A program made the position numbers and the translations under genes. Positions 7,757-16,781 of a stretch of DNA of 21,170 bases are shown here, piece after piece. Position 1 is the first letter of the stretch; each line of letters starts with the position of its first letter. The stretch is from an uncultured Planctomycetia bacterium. GTDB lineage: Bacteria > Planctomycetota > UBA1135 > GCA-002686595. The stretch lies in NCBI GenBank assembly GCA_938003765.1, contig CALKYE010000197.1, positions 1 through 21,170 of the forward strand, in the 5' to 3' direction. Below the pieces are notes generated by a model that was given only the letters and a program-made list of their open reading frames with translations, ran no database searches and was not told where the DNA came from.

Positions 7757-7762
7757 TACAAT
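7757..7762 (+). promoter_or_regulatory. -10-like box TACAAT directly before a start codon
   Basis: TACAAT is one base from the TATAAT consensus and ends 7 nt before ATG 7770, so the mRNA should be leaderless or nearly so. No -35-like hexamer lies at 16-19 nt. Confidence 0.55.
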
Positions 7763-7769
7763 CACGGGG

Positions 7770-8132
7770 ATGGAAGGCGACAGCGAGATCGTGGAGTTCT
7801 TCGAGGAGGTCCTGCGGCGCATCGAGCAGCACCCGCGCTACGGCGTGCTGCTCAAGAACGCCGTGGCGGCCCAGGAGCAGTTGATCTTGAACTACCACAA
7901 CCACGAGCCCGGCGGGCCGTACTGCGTGGCGGTGGGGGTGTACGACGCGGCCATCGCGCAACTGGGGATCCAGGGCGAGTTCCGCGAGCTCGCGCACATC
8001 AAGGGCATCGCGCCGGTTGAAGAGGCCTGCGAGCCGCTGATGAGCGTGTTCGCGGATCTGCTGCAGGGGCGCTTCGCGCTGCGCCAGCGCCCGCAGATCT
8101 ACCTCAACGGCGCGCCGTTCCAGGCGGCCTGA
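7770..8132 (+). CDS. Conserved-looking hypothetical protein, first gene of a three-gene operon
   Basis: I do not recognise this 120-aa protein. It has no signal peptide and no membrane segment, so it should be cytoplasmic. It is acidic at the N-terminus (EGDSEIVEFFEEVL), with alternating helical segments and a YHNHEPGGPYCVAVG stretch in the middle. ATG 7770 was chosen over the longer in-frame start at 7530: the extra residues are Arg-rich, overlap the terminator hairpin, and a TACAAT box lies between the two. The codon pattern is like that of its neighbours. It ends 17 nt before the methyltransferase start, so the two are almost certainly co-transcribed. No function is proposed. Confidence 0.75.
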   Translation: MEGDSEIVEFFEEVLRRIEQHPRYGVLLKNAVAAQEQLILNYHNHEPGGPYCVAVGVYDAAIAQLGIQGEFRELAHIKGIAPVEEACEPLMSVFADLLQGRFALRQRPQIYLNGAPFQAA

Positions 8133-8149
8133 ACGGCGGAGGCGACGCG

Positions 8150-8950
8150 ATGAGCGCTTACACCGAGCTCGATTGGTACGACACGCCGCTGTACTACGAC
8201 ATCGTCTTCGCGGGCGACGAGCAACGCGAGTGCGAGTTCCTCGAGGGGCTGCTCGAGCGGTACGGACCCAAGGCGCGGCGGCGCCGAAGAATCCTCGAGC
8301 CAGCGTGCGGCTCGGGTCGGCTCGTGCTCGAGCTGGCGCGGCGCGGACACGACGTGTGGGGCTTCGATCTGAACGAGCAGATGCTCGAGTTCGCGCGACA
8401 ACGCCTCGCACGCGCTCGACGCAAGGCGCACTTGTTCCAGGCGCGCCTGGAGGACTTCGAGGCGCCGCGCGAGTTCGACCTCGCGCACTGTCTGGTGAAC
8501 ACCTTCAAGTACCTGCTCGACGAAGCGAGCGTGCAGCGCCATCTGCGCGCCGTCGCGTCGGCGCTACGGCCGGGCGGCTTGTACGTGATCGGGTTGCACT
8601 TGACCGAGTACGAGGACCGCCGCTGCAATCACGAGCGCTGGAACTGCGCGCGCGACGGCGTCGAGGTCACCTGCAACATCCGCGGCTGGCCCGCCGACGC
8701 GGCGACGCGGCTCGAGCGCGTGCGTTCGCGTCTCAGCGTGCGCGAAGCGGGGCGCGAGCGACGCTCCCAGACCGAGTGGAGTTTCCGCACGTACGACTGG
8801 GAACAGTTCGCCGCCACGCTGCGGCGCGCGCGGGACTTCGAATTGGCCGCGGCGTTCGACTTCACCTACGACCTCTCGCGCGAGCGCTCGATGCCGGACG
8901 ATCAGCTCGACATCGTCGCGGTTCTGCGCCGGCGCGGCGCCAAGTCGTGA
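8150..8950 (+). CDS. Class I SAM-dependent methyltransferase
   Basis: This 266-aa cytoplasmic enzyme has a standard Rossmann methyltransferase core. Motif I is ILEPACGSGRL (48-58), the acidic ribose-binding residue is Asp73 in GFDLNEQML, a motif near EDFEAPREFDLAHCLVNTF follows, and LRPGGLYVIG matches motif III. The N-terminus (ELDWYDTPLYYDIVF) resembles methyltransferases that act on small molecules or glycans, but the acceptor cannot be read from the sequence. The C-terminal third (about 165-266) is an all-beta/alpha cap used for substrate binding in this fold. GGAGG (8138-8142) sits 7 nt before the ATG. The stop codon overlaps the next gene's GTG by 4 nt, showing translational coupling. 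Confidence 0.88.
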   Translation: MSAYTELDWYDTPLYYDIVFAGDEQRECEFLEGLLERYGPKARRRRRILEPACGSGRLVLELARRGHDVWGFDLNEQMLEFARQRLARARRKAHLFQARLEDFEAPREFDLAHCLVNTFKYLLDEASVQRHLRAVASALRPGGLYVIGLHLTEYEDRRCNHERWNCARDGVEVTCNIRGWPADAATRLERVRSRLSVREAGRERRSQTEWSFRTYDWEQFAATLRRARDFELAAAFDFTYDLSRERSMPDDQLDIVAVLRRRGAKS

Positions 8951-9513
8951 GACAGCGCGCACATCGCTGGATCGCGTTGTGGCGCGCGGCGCCGCTGCTC
9001 GCGTTGGGCTCGTGCGTAGGCACGGGCGATCCGCTCGCGTCGCGCGAGTGGTTGGAGGCCTCGGCCGGCGCCGTGCAGGTGCGCAGCCGCTCGCCCGGCG
9101 AACTCGAGGACGCGTTCGGCTGGCGCCTCGGCGGCGGGTACGACATCAACACCGATCCGCTGCGCCTGAGCTGGGAGGTCGACGCGCAGTGGGCCACGCA
9201 CGACTTCGACGACGGCTCGGGTGTCGAGTCCGACATCTCCGCCTGGGTGATCGGCACGGGCCTGCGTTTGAGCGCCGACCTCGAGTTCCTCCCGCTCAGC
9301 GTCTGGGGCCGCGGCGGCGTGGCTTGGCGCGATGAGCGCCCGGCGGACGCGCTCGTCGACGATCTGGACGGAGCCGGCACGTATTGGGGCTGCGGCCTGG
9401 AGTGGCGCTACAGCGCGGTGGGCTCGCTCGGTCCGATGGCGACGTGGTTCCGCGGAGACGATCAGGACGTCGCCACGCGCTTCATCGCGCTGAACGCGCG
9501 TTTTCGGCTCTGA
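8947..9513 (+). CDS. Putative lipoprotein / small outer-membrane beta-barrel-like protein
   Basis: This 188-aa protein starts at GTG 8947, which overlaps the methyltransferase stop as GTGA. That start gives a positively charged N-terminus, a hydrophobic stretch and a lipobox-like LGSC with Cys23, so it is probably exported and lipidated. After the Cys the chain has alternating hydrophobic/polar strands (LRLSWEVDAQW, SAWVIGTGLRLSAD, LSVWGRGGVAWRDE, TYWGCGLEWRY), ending in FIALNARFRL. This is the look of a small outer-membrane beta-barrel with about 8 strands. Lipidation and barrel formation together are unusual, so one of the two readings may be wrong. I do not recognise a named family. Confidence 0.7.
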   Translation: MRQRAHRWIALWRAAPLLALGSCVGTGDPLASREWLEASAGAVQVRSRSPGELEDAFGWRLGGGYDINTDPLRLSWEVDAQWATHDFDDGSGVESDISAWVIGTGLRLSADLEFLPLSVWGRGGVAWRDERPADALVDDLDGAGTYWGCGLEWRYSAVGSLGPMATWFRGDDQDVATRFIALNARFRL

Positions 9514-9514
9514 T

Positions 9515-9531
9515 CGCGCCTGCGAGGCGCG
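9515..9531 (+). terminator. Hairpin ending the 7770-9513 operon
   Basis: A perfect 6-bp stem (CGCGCC / GGCGCG) with loop TGCGA begins one base after the stop codon, and CAAGTCTTC follows. It is a modest terminator candidate. Confidence 0.4.
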
Positions 9532-9584
9532 CAAGTCTTCCGCCAACTCTGCCTCGCCCGACAGCTTCGAGGCCCGCGATCCGA

Positions 9585-9590
9585 TAGGAT
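9585..9590 (+). promoter_or_regulatory. -10-like box TAGGAT for the thioredoxin-like gene
   Basis: TAGGAT fits the TANNNT pattern seen elsewhere here. Transcription would begin near 9596, giving a leader of about 130 nt to ATG 9727. A GTG lies at the predicted mRNA 5' end (see findings). Confidence 0.4.
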
Positions 9591-9726
9591 CCGGCGTGTC
9601 GTACGGGCGTTGCGCCCCGTTGCGGCGTGCGCTTTACAGCCCACCTCGATCGCGGTTCGTCCGCAGGGAGGGTCGCACGTCCGGCGGCGAAACCCGAGCG
9701 CGTCCGGCGGCATCTCACTCACCCTC

Positions 9727-10782
9727 ATGCGTACCTCCATCCTGACCGCCCTCTTGTGCGTCGCGGGCTTCGTCCCGAGCGCGTTGGCCTCGACCTCACA
9801 ACCGCTGAGCGCTCCGCTCACCCTCTCCGCAGGCGAAGGCTGGGTCGAGGACTTCGACGCCGCCGTCGCGCTGGCCAAGAAGGAGAACAAGGACCTGTTC
9901 GTCGACTTCACCGGTTCGGACTGGTGCGGCTGGTGCATCAAGCTGAACGACGAGGTCTTCAAGCACGAGGAGTTCCTCAGCGCCGCGCGCAAGCAGTTCG
10001 TGCTCGTCTCGCTCGACTTCCCGCGCAGCGACGAAGCCAAGGCCAAGGTCCCCAGCCCGGAGCGCAACAAGGAGCTCAGCCAGAAGTACGGCATCCAGGG
10101 CTTCCCGACGATCTTGCTGATGACCCCGGACGGCGTCGTGTTCGGCAAGACCGGTTACCGCCCCGGCGGTCCGGCCCCGTACGTCGAGCACCTGAACGAA
10201 CTGCTCGTGACGGGCAAGGCCGAAGTCGCTGAGGCGACCAAGCTCGTGAGCGCCTGGGAAACCGCCGCGGCGGACGCCAAGGGCGCGGCCTGGGACAAGA
10301 TCGCCGACGCCGCCGAGAAGATGGGGGCCGAGAGCGTGGGCGCGGGCAAGCTCTCCGGCGCGCTGCGCTCCGCTTTCAAGGACGACGCGGCCAACGCCGC
10401 CGGCCGCAAGCTGCGCGCGACCAAGCTGATGGTCCGCTTCGGTTCGATCGACGCCGAGGTGCTCGCGGCCGCCGTCGAACTCGATCCGAAGAACGAAGAC
10501 GGCGTGCACGAGCAAGCCGTCACCTCGCGCTTCTACGACCAGTCGTGGTTCGACGACGCGGAGATCGTCAAGCAGATGGTCGCCGCGATGGAGCGCCTCG
10601 ATGCGACCGGCAAGTCGCACGACAAGGAGCGCGTCGTGATGTCGCTCGCGTTCTCGGCGCTCCTCTCGCGCGACACGCTGGAGGACTCCGAGCGCGCCAA
10701 GAAGCTCGCGCTGCGCGTCAAGACGCTCGGTTCGTCGAACCAGCGCCTGCTCGGCGCGATGGACGAGCTGATCAGCGGCTGA
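9727..10782 (+). CDS. Exported thioredoxin-family protein with long helical C-terminal region
   Basis: This 351-aa protein carries a signal peptide (residues 1 to about 21, ending SALA-S). A thioredoxin fold follows at about 38-165, with active site WCGWC (Cys67, Cys70) and the cis-proline at Pro127 in GFPT. The WCGWC site and the preceding DFTGSD are typical of thioredoxin_7-type proteins. Residues about 170-351 are a charged, Ala-rich helical region unlike standard thioredoxin, perhaps a TPR-like interaction domain. It probably acts in the cell envelope as a disulfide reductant or isomerase. ATG 9727 is preferred over further-upstream in-frame codons (open to about 9610) because only it begins a signal peptide; it lacks a clear Shine-Dalgarno sequence. 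It is flanked by a promoter box and a strong hairpin, so it is likely monocistronic. Confidence 0.88.
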   Translation: MRTSILTALLCVAGFVPSALASTSQPLSAPLTLSAGEGWVEDFDAAVALAKKENKDLFVDFTGSDWCGWCIKLNDEVFKHEEFLSAARKQFVLVSLDFPRSDEAKAKVPSPERNKELSQKYGIQGFPTILLMTPDGVVFGKTGYRPGGPAPYVEHLNELLVTGKAEVAEATKLVSAWETAAADAKGAAWDKIADAAEKMGAESVGAGKLSGALRSAFKDDAANAAGRKLRATKLMVRFGSIDAEVLAAAVELDPKNEDGVHEQAVTSRFYDQSWFDDAEIVKQMVAAMERLDATGKSHDKERVVMSLAFSALLSRDTLEDSERAKKLALRVKTLGSSNQRLLGAMDELISG

Positions 10783-10798
10783 CCCGACCCGCCCTCCG

Positions 10799-10852
10799 CG
10801 CAACGCACGCCGCCGGGCCTCGCACCGAGGCTCGGCGGCGTGCTGCGTTGCG
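10799..10852 (+). terminator. Long terminator-like hairpin after the thioredoxin-like gene
   Basis: Arms CGCAACGC...GCCGCCGGGCCTC and GAGGCTCGGCGGC...GCGTTGCG pair for more than 20 bp, with one small asymmetric bulge and a short loop. It starts 16 nt after the stop codon. There is no T-run, but the stem is the longest in the window. Confidence 0.7.
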
Positions 10853-10883
10853 ATCGACCTCGCTCGCGCGCACCCGACCTCGC

Positions 10884-10889
10884 TAGAGT
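10884..10889 (+). promoter_or_regulatory. -10-like box TAGAGT for glnS
   Basis: TAGAGT lies 39 nt before ATG 10929, so a leader of about 34 nt is expected. No clear -35 or Shine-Dalgarno sequence is visible. Confidence 0.4.
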
Positions 10890-10928
10890 CTTCCGCTCGC
10901 ACACGTCCCACAGCACGCCACCCAGCCC

Positions 10929-12662
<1,734 letters not shown>

Positions 12663-12675
12663 CGAGCGCCGCGCT

Positions 12676-12710
12676 CCCCGCGTCCCGCGCTGAGAACGCG
12701 CGGCGCGGGG
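12676..12710 (+). terminator. Hairpin after glnS
   Basis: Arms CCCCGCG...CCGCGC and GCGCGG...CGCGGGG pair for about 13 bp, with a 2-nt bulge and a loop around TGAGAAC. It begins 13 nt after the glnS stop; there is no T-run. Confidence 0.5.
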
Positions 12711-12792
12711 GCGGACCATCGGCGCGCCTGCGCCGCGGGCAGGCTTCAAGCTCGCCCTCGAAGCGGCCGATCCGCGTTGCGGAACCGCGTCG

Positions 12793-14298
12793 ATGCGCAA
12801 TGTGCTGATCCTGGGCTCGGGCCGCAGCGGCACGAGCATGCTCGCGGGCGTCTTCGCCCACGCCGGTTGGCACGTCGGCGCGGACCCGTACCCCGCGCGC
12901 TCGTCGAACCCCAAGGGCTTCTTCGAGTCCAAGGAGATCAACGGCGTCAACGAGTACCTGCTCGCGCTGGGCGAAGGCGATCGCTTGGCGCCGTGGCAGC
13001 GCTGGTTGGCGGAGCTCCCGGTCGACTGGCGCTGTCCGACGGACGCCCGCGCCGCGGAACGCATCCGACGGCTGACGCAGCGCGCCCCGTACTGCTTCAA
13101 GGATCCGCGCTTCTCCTACACGCTGCCCGCCTGGACGCCCTTCACGCAGGACGCACTGCGCGTGTGCGTGTTCCGCCACCCGCTCGCGGTCGCGCGCAGC
13201 ATCGTCAAGGAGTGCGCGCAGGAGAGCTACCTCGCGGGCGTGGACATGACGATCGACAAGGCGCTGTCCGCCTGGCTCGCCGCGCACCGTCGCATCCTCG
13301 ACGTGCTGCGCGCAGACGGGGAGTGGTGCTGGGTCCACTACGACCAGGTGCTCAGCGGCGAGGCGTTCCCTCGACTGGAAGCACTCGTCGGAGCGCCCCT
13401 GGCGCGCGGCTTCCCCGACGCGGACTTGCAGCGCAACTTCGCGGACGGCGACCTCGCGGGCGAGCTGTCCGAGATCTACGCGGAGCTGCTCGCTCTGTCG
13501 CGCGAAGGCGCGCGCATGCCTCCCTCGCGCGCTCCTCGCGTCAGCGCCCAACGCGTCGAGCGTCGTTCGAACTCACGCGCCGCTGCGGACTACGCGCAGG
13601 AGCTGGAACGCTGGCTCGAGTGCGGGATCGAAGGGACCAGCCCCACTTGGCGCGCGCTGCGCGGAACCAGCGCGGCCGAGTGCGAACGGCGCATCCTCGA
13701 TCTGTTGCCGCGCGCGAACGAATGGCGCGCGAGCACGCCGGCGGCGCAGCGGGCTCTGGCGGAGCTCGAGGCGCTCGAGAGTTTGGCGCAAGCGCACCAC
13801 AGCCGCGGGACGCGGACATGGGACGAGCTCGAAGCGCTCGCGCCCTGGCCGATCTCCGCGTCGACCTCGCTGCGCGTCGCGTGCTGGCCGCAGTGGACCG
13901 AAGCTGCGTTGACCGACTTGCTCTCGCTGTGGAGCTCGCACGTTCCCAGCTCGATCCCGTGCGCGCTGGTGCTGCGCCACGACGCGGCCGTCGACGGCGA
14001 CCTGCGTGCGGCGCTCGCCCGACTGCAGCGGGCGTACGAGACCTGCTTCGACCCCAAGCGCGAGCTCGAAGTGCACGTGCTGGGCGCGGAGTTCGACGGC
14101 GCGTGCGCGCGACGTCTGGCCCGCTCGGTGTTCGGAGTGCTCACGCTGGACGGAGACGCGCGCTCGGCGCAGCTCGCGCACGACTCCGGCGCGCGCACTC
14201 TGGGTCATCCCGAGGAGCTCGGTCGCGCCCTCGAGGCCGCCGCGAGCCTGCGCGGCGTTGCGCGTCACGCAGCGAGCGCGCGATCCGCGATCATCTGA
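12793..14298 (+). CDS. Sulfotransferase family protein with long C-terminal extension
   Basis: The N-terminal half (about 1-230) is a PAPS-dependent sulfotransferase. The 5'-phosphosulfate loop is GSGRSGTSML (8-17). The 3'-phosphate-binding segment is FRHPLAVARS (Arg128, Ser136). A KDPRFSYTLP motif sits between them. Such enzymes transfer sulfate to carbohydrates, lipids or peptides. The chain is 501 aa, about twice a minimal bacterial member. Residues about 260-360 are helical, and about 365-490 look like an extra alpha/beta domain (LRVACWPQWTEA, ALVLRHDAA, FGVLTLDGD), reminiscent of accessory domains found on glycosyltransferases; that assignment is inference. No signal peptide is present, so it is cytoplasmic. 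There is no obvious Shine-Dalgarno sequence. Its 3' end overlaps the convergent glycosyltransferase gene by 34 bp, which suggests a shared glycan-decoration function but does not prove it. Confidence 0.83.
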   Translation: MRNVLILGSGRSGTSMLAGVFAHAGWHVGADPYPARSSNPKGFFESKEINGVNEYLLALGEGDRLAPWQRWLAELPVDWRCPTDARAAERIRRLTQRAPYCFKDPRFSYTLPAWTPFTQDALRVCVFRHPLAVARSIVKECAQESYLAGVDMTIDKALSAWLAAHRRILDVLRADGEWCWVHYDQVLSGEAFPRLEALVGAPLARGFPDADLQRNFADGDLAGELSEIYAELLALSREGARMPPSRAPRVSAQRVERRSNSRAAADYAQELERWLECGIEGTSPTWRALRGTSAAECERRILDLLPRANEWRASTPAAQRALAELEALESLAQAHHSRGTRTWDELEALAPWPISASTSLRVACWPQWTEAALTDLLSLWSSHVPSSIPCALVLRHDAAVDGDLRAALARLQRAYETCFDPKRELEVHVLGAEFDGACARRLARSVFGVLTLDGDARSAQLAHDSGARTLGHPEELGRALEAAASLRGVARHAASARSAII

Positions 14299-16778
14299 GC
14301 CAGCGTCCGTCGCCAAGTCGACGGCGACGCCGCGGCGCCCAGCGAATCCTCGAGCGCCGCGGTCTTGGTGCGCAGCGCGTAGAGCGTCTTGTGCAACAGC
14401 TCGTCGGCGCCGGCTGAGCTCTCCGCCTCGGGCTCCGACTCGCGCAACTCGACGTAGCCGCGCGTCAGCCCGACGCGGAACACCAGGTCCGACAGCGCGA
14501 CCGCAACATCCTGCACGCGCGTGTCGTTCAGATCGCGCAGACGACCCGGAGCGCTCGCGTCCAGCTCCTGCAGGCGCGACCAGATCAGCGCCAGCGCGGC
14601 TTCGGTCCGCTCGAGCGCGCGCGTCGAAGCGCTGCGCGTCGCGCGCCACTCGGCGATGGTTTCGTCGCCCACGTGCTTGGACGCCAGCAGCTCGAGGTTG
14701 GGGATGCTGCGCGCGAAGCTCGCGAGCTGACCCTCCAGCGTCGCCGCTTTGAGGTGGCTTCCGCGCGCGAACTCGACCAGCTCGTTCGTCGCGCCCGCGG
14801 CCTGGAGCTGCAGCGCAACGTCCAGCTCTTCCCAGCCCCATACGCGGTGGCGCTCGTCGAAGCGCACGTTGCGCTCCGCGAGGAGGGTGCGTCTGAACGA
14901 CCAGTTGTCGGTGAACCACTGCGTCCAGTCGACCGCACGCGCGCCGCCGCGCAGGCGCGGGTTGGTGCGTGCGCCGGCCAGCGCGCCGAACAGTCCCGCG
15001 TCGACGCCGTACTCGAGCGCGCCCAGGCACGTGCTCAGTTCGCTCGGGGCGTTGACGTGGAAGGCCACATGCTCGGCGACGAAGCGCTCGGAGGGCGCGA
15101 TGTCGCTGTCGCAGAAGATCACCACGTCGCCGCGCGCGGCCTCGACGCCGGTGTTGAGCGCAGCGCCGCGCCCGCGATTCGCCGCGTGCGTGATCAGTCG
15201 GAAGCGTGCGGGGAGCGCCAACTCGTCGAACAGCGTCCGCACCGGAGGCTGTGAGCCGTCGTCGACGACGATCACCTCGAACTGCGGCGCGTCGAGCTGA
15301 CGGGTGAAGCCGATCAACACCGGGCGCAAGAGGTCGAGTCGGTTGTAGGCCGGGATCACGACGCTCGCGCTGAGCCTGGCGCCGGTCGCATCGACTCCCT
15401 GGTTCGGATCCAGCGCGCGCTCGAGCTCGTCGAGCCGTCCGCGGCGGAAGTCGGCGATCCAGGGCTTCGAGTCGAGCGCCGCTCGCGCGCTCTTGAGGAA
15501 CAGCCGGGCGTCGTCTGCAGCGCCCAGCGCATGCGCGGCCGCCGCGCCGAGGACCCAGGCGTCCGCGCACTCCGCCGTGAGCACGCTGGAGAGATCCGCC
15601 AGCGCCTGTGCGGCCTCTCCCTGCTCGAGGCGCGCCTCGATGCGCCCCAGGCGCGCTTCGAGCGACTGCGGCTCGAGCGCCAGCGCCTGACGGAAGCAGG
15701 CTTCGGCAGCGGCGGGTTCAGCGAGCAGCAACTCGACGGTTCCGCGGCGGGTCGCGCCGGTCGCGCCGAGCGCGCCAGGCATGACTTCGGTCCAGAAGCT
15801 CTGGCCGCGGTGCTGCTCGAGCGCGCGGTAGAGCTCGCGCGCGGCGAGCAGATCCTGTGCGAAGGCTTCGATGTCCTGCGCGCGAAGCGCTCGGCGCTCG
15901 TGCGCGAGGCCTTCGAGCAAGTCGAGGTTGGGGTGCGGATCGCACCAGCTCCGCGCCTGCGCCAGCGCCGCGAGCGCCTCGTCGAGGCTGCCGGCGCGGA
16001 TCGAGAGAAACGCGAGCAGCGTGACCGGCATGACCACGTCGCACGTCGGACGCGATCCGCTCTGCGCGCACAGCTTGCTCCACGCGTCACGCGCCGCCTC
16101 GAGCGCGCGCGGGTCGCCCTGGCGCTCCAGCTCGCGTGCGAGATAGCTCAGCACCGTGGGATTGTCGGGCTCGAGCTGCGCGCGCTTCTCGAGCAGCCGC
16201 AGGTTGCGATCCGACTTGCCACGCTCCTGGCGCAGCTCCGGAATGGCGCCCAGGTGCACGATCGGCGCCGGGATCGACGCGATGCGCTTGCCGCGCGCCC
16301 AGCTCGTGACCTGCTCGTGCACGACGCCTTCCCAGCGCAGGTCGGGAGTGACGCGCAAGAGCCGCGGCAGGAGCACCGCTTCGCCGCGCCGTGCGCGACC
16401 CGAGACGACGTCCTCGGGCGCGGCGCCGAACGAACTCGCGTCGTGCAGCGGCAGCATGCCGCAGTCGAAGTCGGCTCGCGCGAGGGCCTTGCGCAACGCG
16501 CGCCGGGCGCCGGGCCCAAGGCGCTCGTCCGCGTCGAGCATCAGGATGAAGCCGCCGCGAACGTGCGGGAGCGCGGCGTTGCGCGCAGCGGCGAAGTCGT
16601 CGTTCCAGGCGTGCTCGACGATCAGCGCGCCGTGCTTGCGCGCGATCTCGAGCGTGCGGTCGGTGCTGCCCGTGTCGACCAGCACGATGGCGTCGACCAC
16701 GCCGCGCGCCGAGGCCAGGCACTCGTCGAGGAAGCGCTCCTCGTTCTTGACGATCATGCAAAGCGTGAGACGCATCAT
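14265..16778 (-). CDS. Double GT2 glycosyltransferase with internal TPR-like region
   Basis: This 837-aa protein holds two GT2 (GT-A fold) domains separated by a helical repeat region. Domain 1 (about 4-180) has CMIVKNEERFL, VDTGSTD (34-40) and the metal-binding DAD (82-84); this type with a TPR tail is common in bacterial glycan and peptide glycosyltransferases. Residues about 195-455 are TPR-like helices (LEPDNPTVLSYLARELERQG is one unit). Domain 2 (about 471-665) has VVIPAYNR, VDDGSQPP, DSD (557-559) and WGWEELD (647-653), the usual acceptor/catalytic segment. The C-terminal 170 residues are helical. It starts at ATG 16778, 3 nt after the upstream stop, with GAGG (16787-16790) as ribosome binding site, so the two genes form an operon. 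Donor and acceptor sugars are unknown. Confidence 0.9.
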   Translation of the reverse strand: MMRLTLCMIVKNEERFLDECLASARGVVDAIVLVDTGSTDRTLEIARKHGALIVEHAWNDDFAAARNAALPHVRGGFILMLDADERLGPGARRALRKALARADFDCGMLPLHDASSFGAAPEDVVSGRARRGEAVLLPRLLRVTPDLRWEGVVHEQVTSWARGKRIASIPAPIVHLGAIPELRQERGKSDRNLRLLEKRAQLEPDNPTVLSYLARELERQGDPRALEAARDAWSKLCAQSGSRPTCDVVMPVTLLAFLSIRAGSLDEALAALAQARSWCDPHPNLDLLEGLAHERRALRAQDIEAFAQDLLAARELYRALEQHRGQSFWTEVMPGALGATGATRRGTVELLLAEPAAAEACFRQALALEPQSLEARLGRIEARLEQGEAAQALADLSSVLTAECADAWVLGAAAAHALGAADDARLFLKSARAALDSKPWIADFRRGRLDELERALDPNQGVDATGARLSASVVIPAYNRLDLLRPVLIGFTRQLDAPQFEVIVVDDGSQPPVRTLFDELALPARFRLITHAANRGRGAALNTGVEAARGDVVIFCDSDIAPSERFVAEHVAFHVNAPSELSTCLGALEYGVDAGLFGALAGARTNPRLRGGARAVDWTQWFTDNWSFRRTLLAERNVRFDERHRVWGWEELDVALQLQAAGATNELVEFARGSHLKAATLEGQLASFARSIPNLELLASKHVGDETIAEWRATRSASTRALERTEAALALIWSRLQELDASAPGRLRDLNDTRVQDVAVALSDLVFRVGLTRGYVELRESEPEAESSAGADELLHKTLYALRTKTAALEDSLGAAASPSTWRRTLAQMIADRALAA

Positions 16779-16781
16779 GGC

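Noticed and set aside
7530..7769. Longer N-terminus for the 120-aa protein
   Set aside because: It begins inside the terminator hairpin, is Arg-rich and crosses the TACAAT box.
5676..8411. 911-codon open frame on the minus strand
   Set aside because: It lies antisense to the protease, a strong terminator and the operon start. Composition is Arg-rich and no motif is seen.
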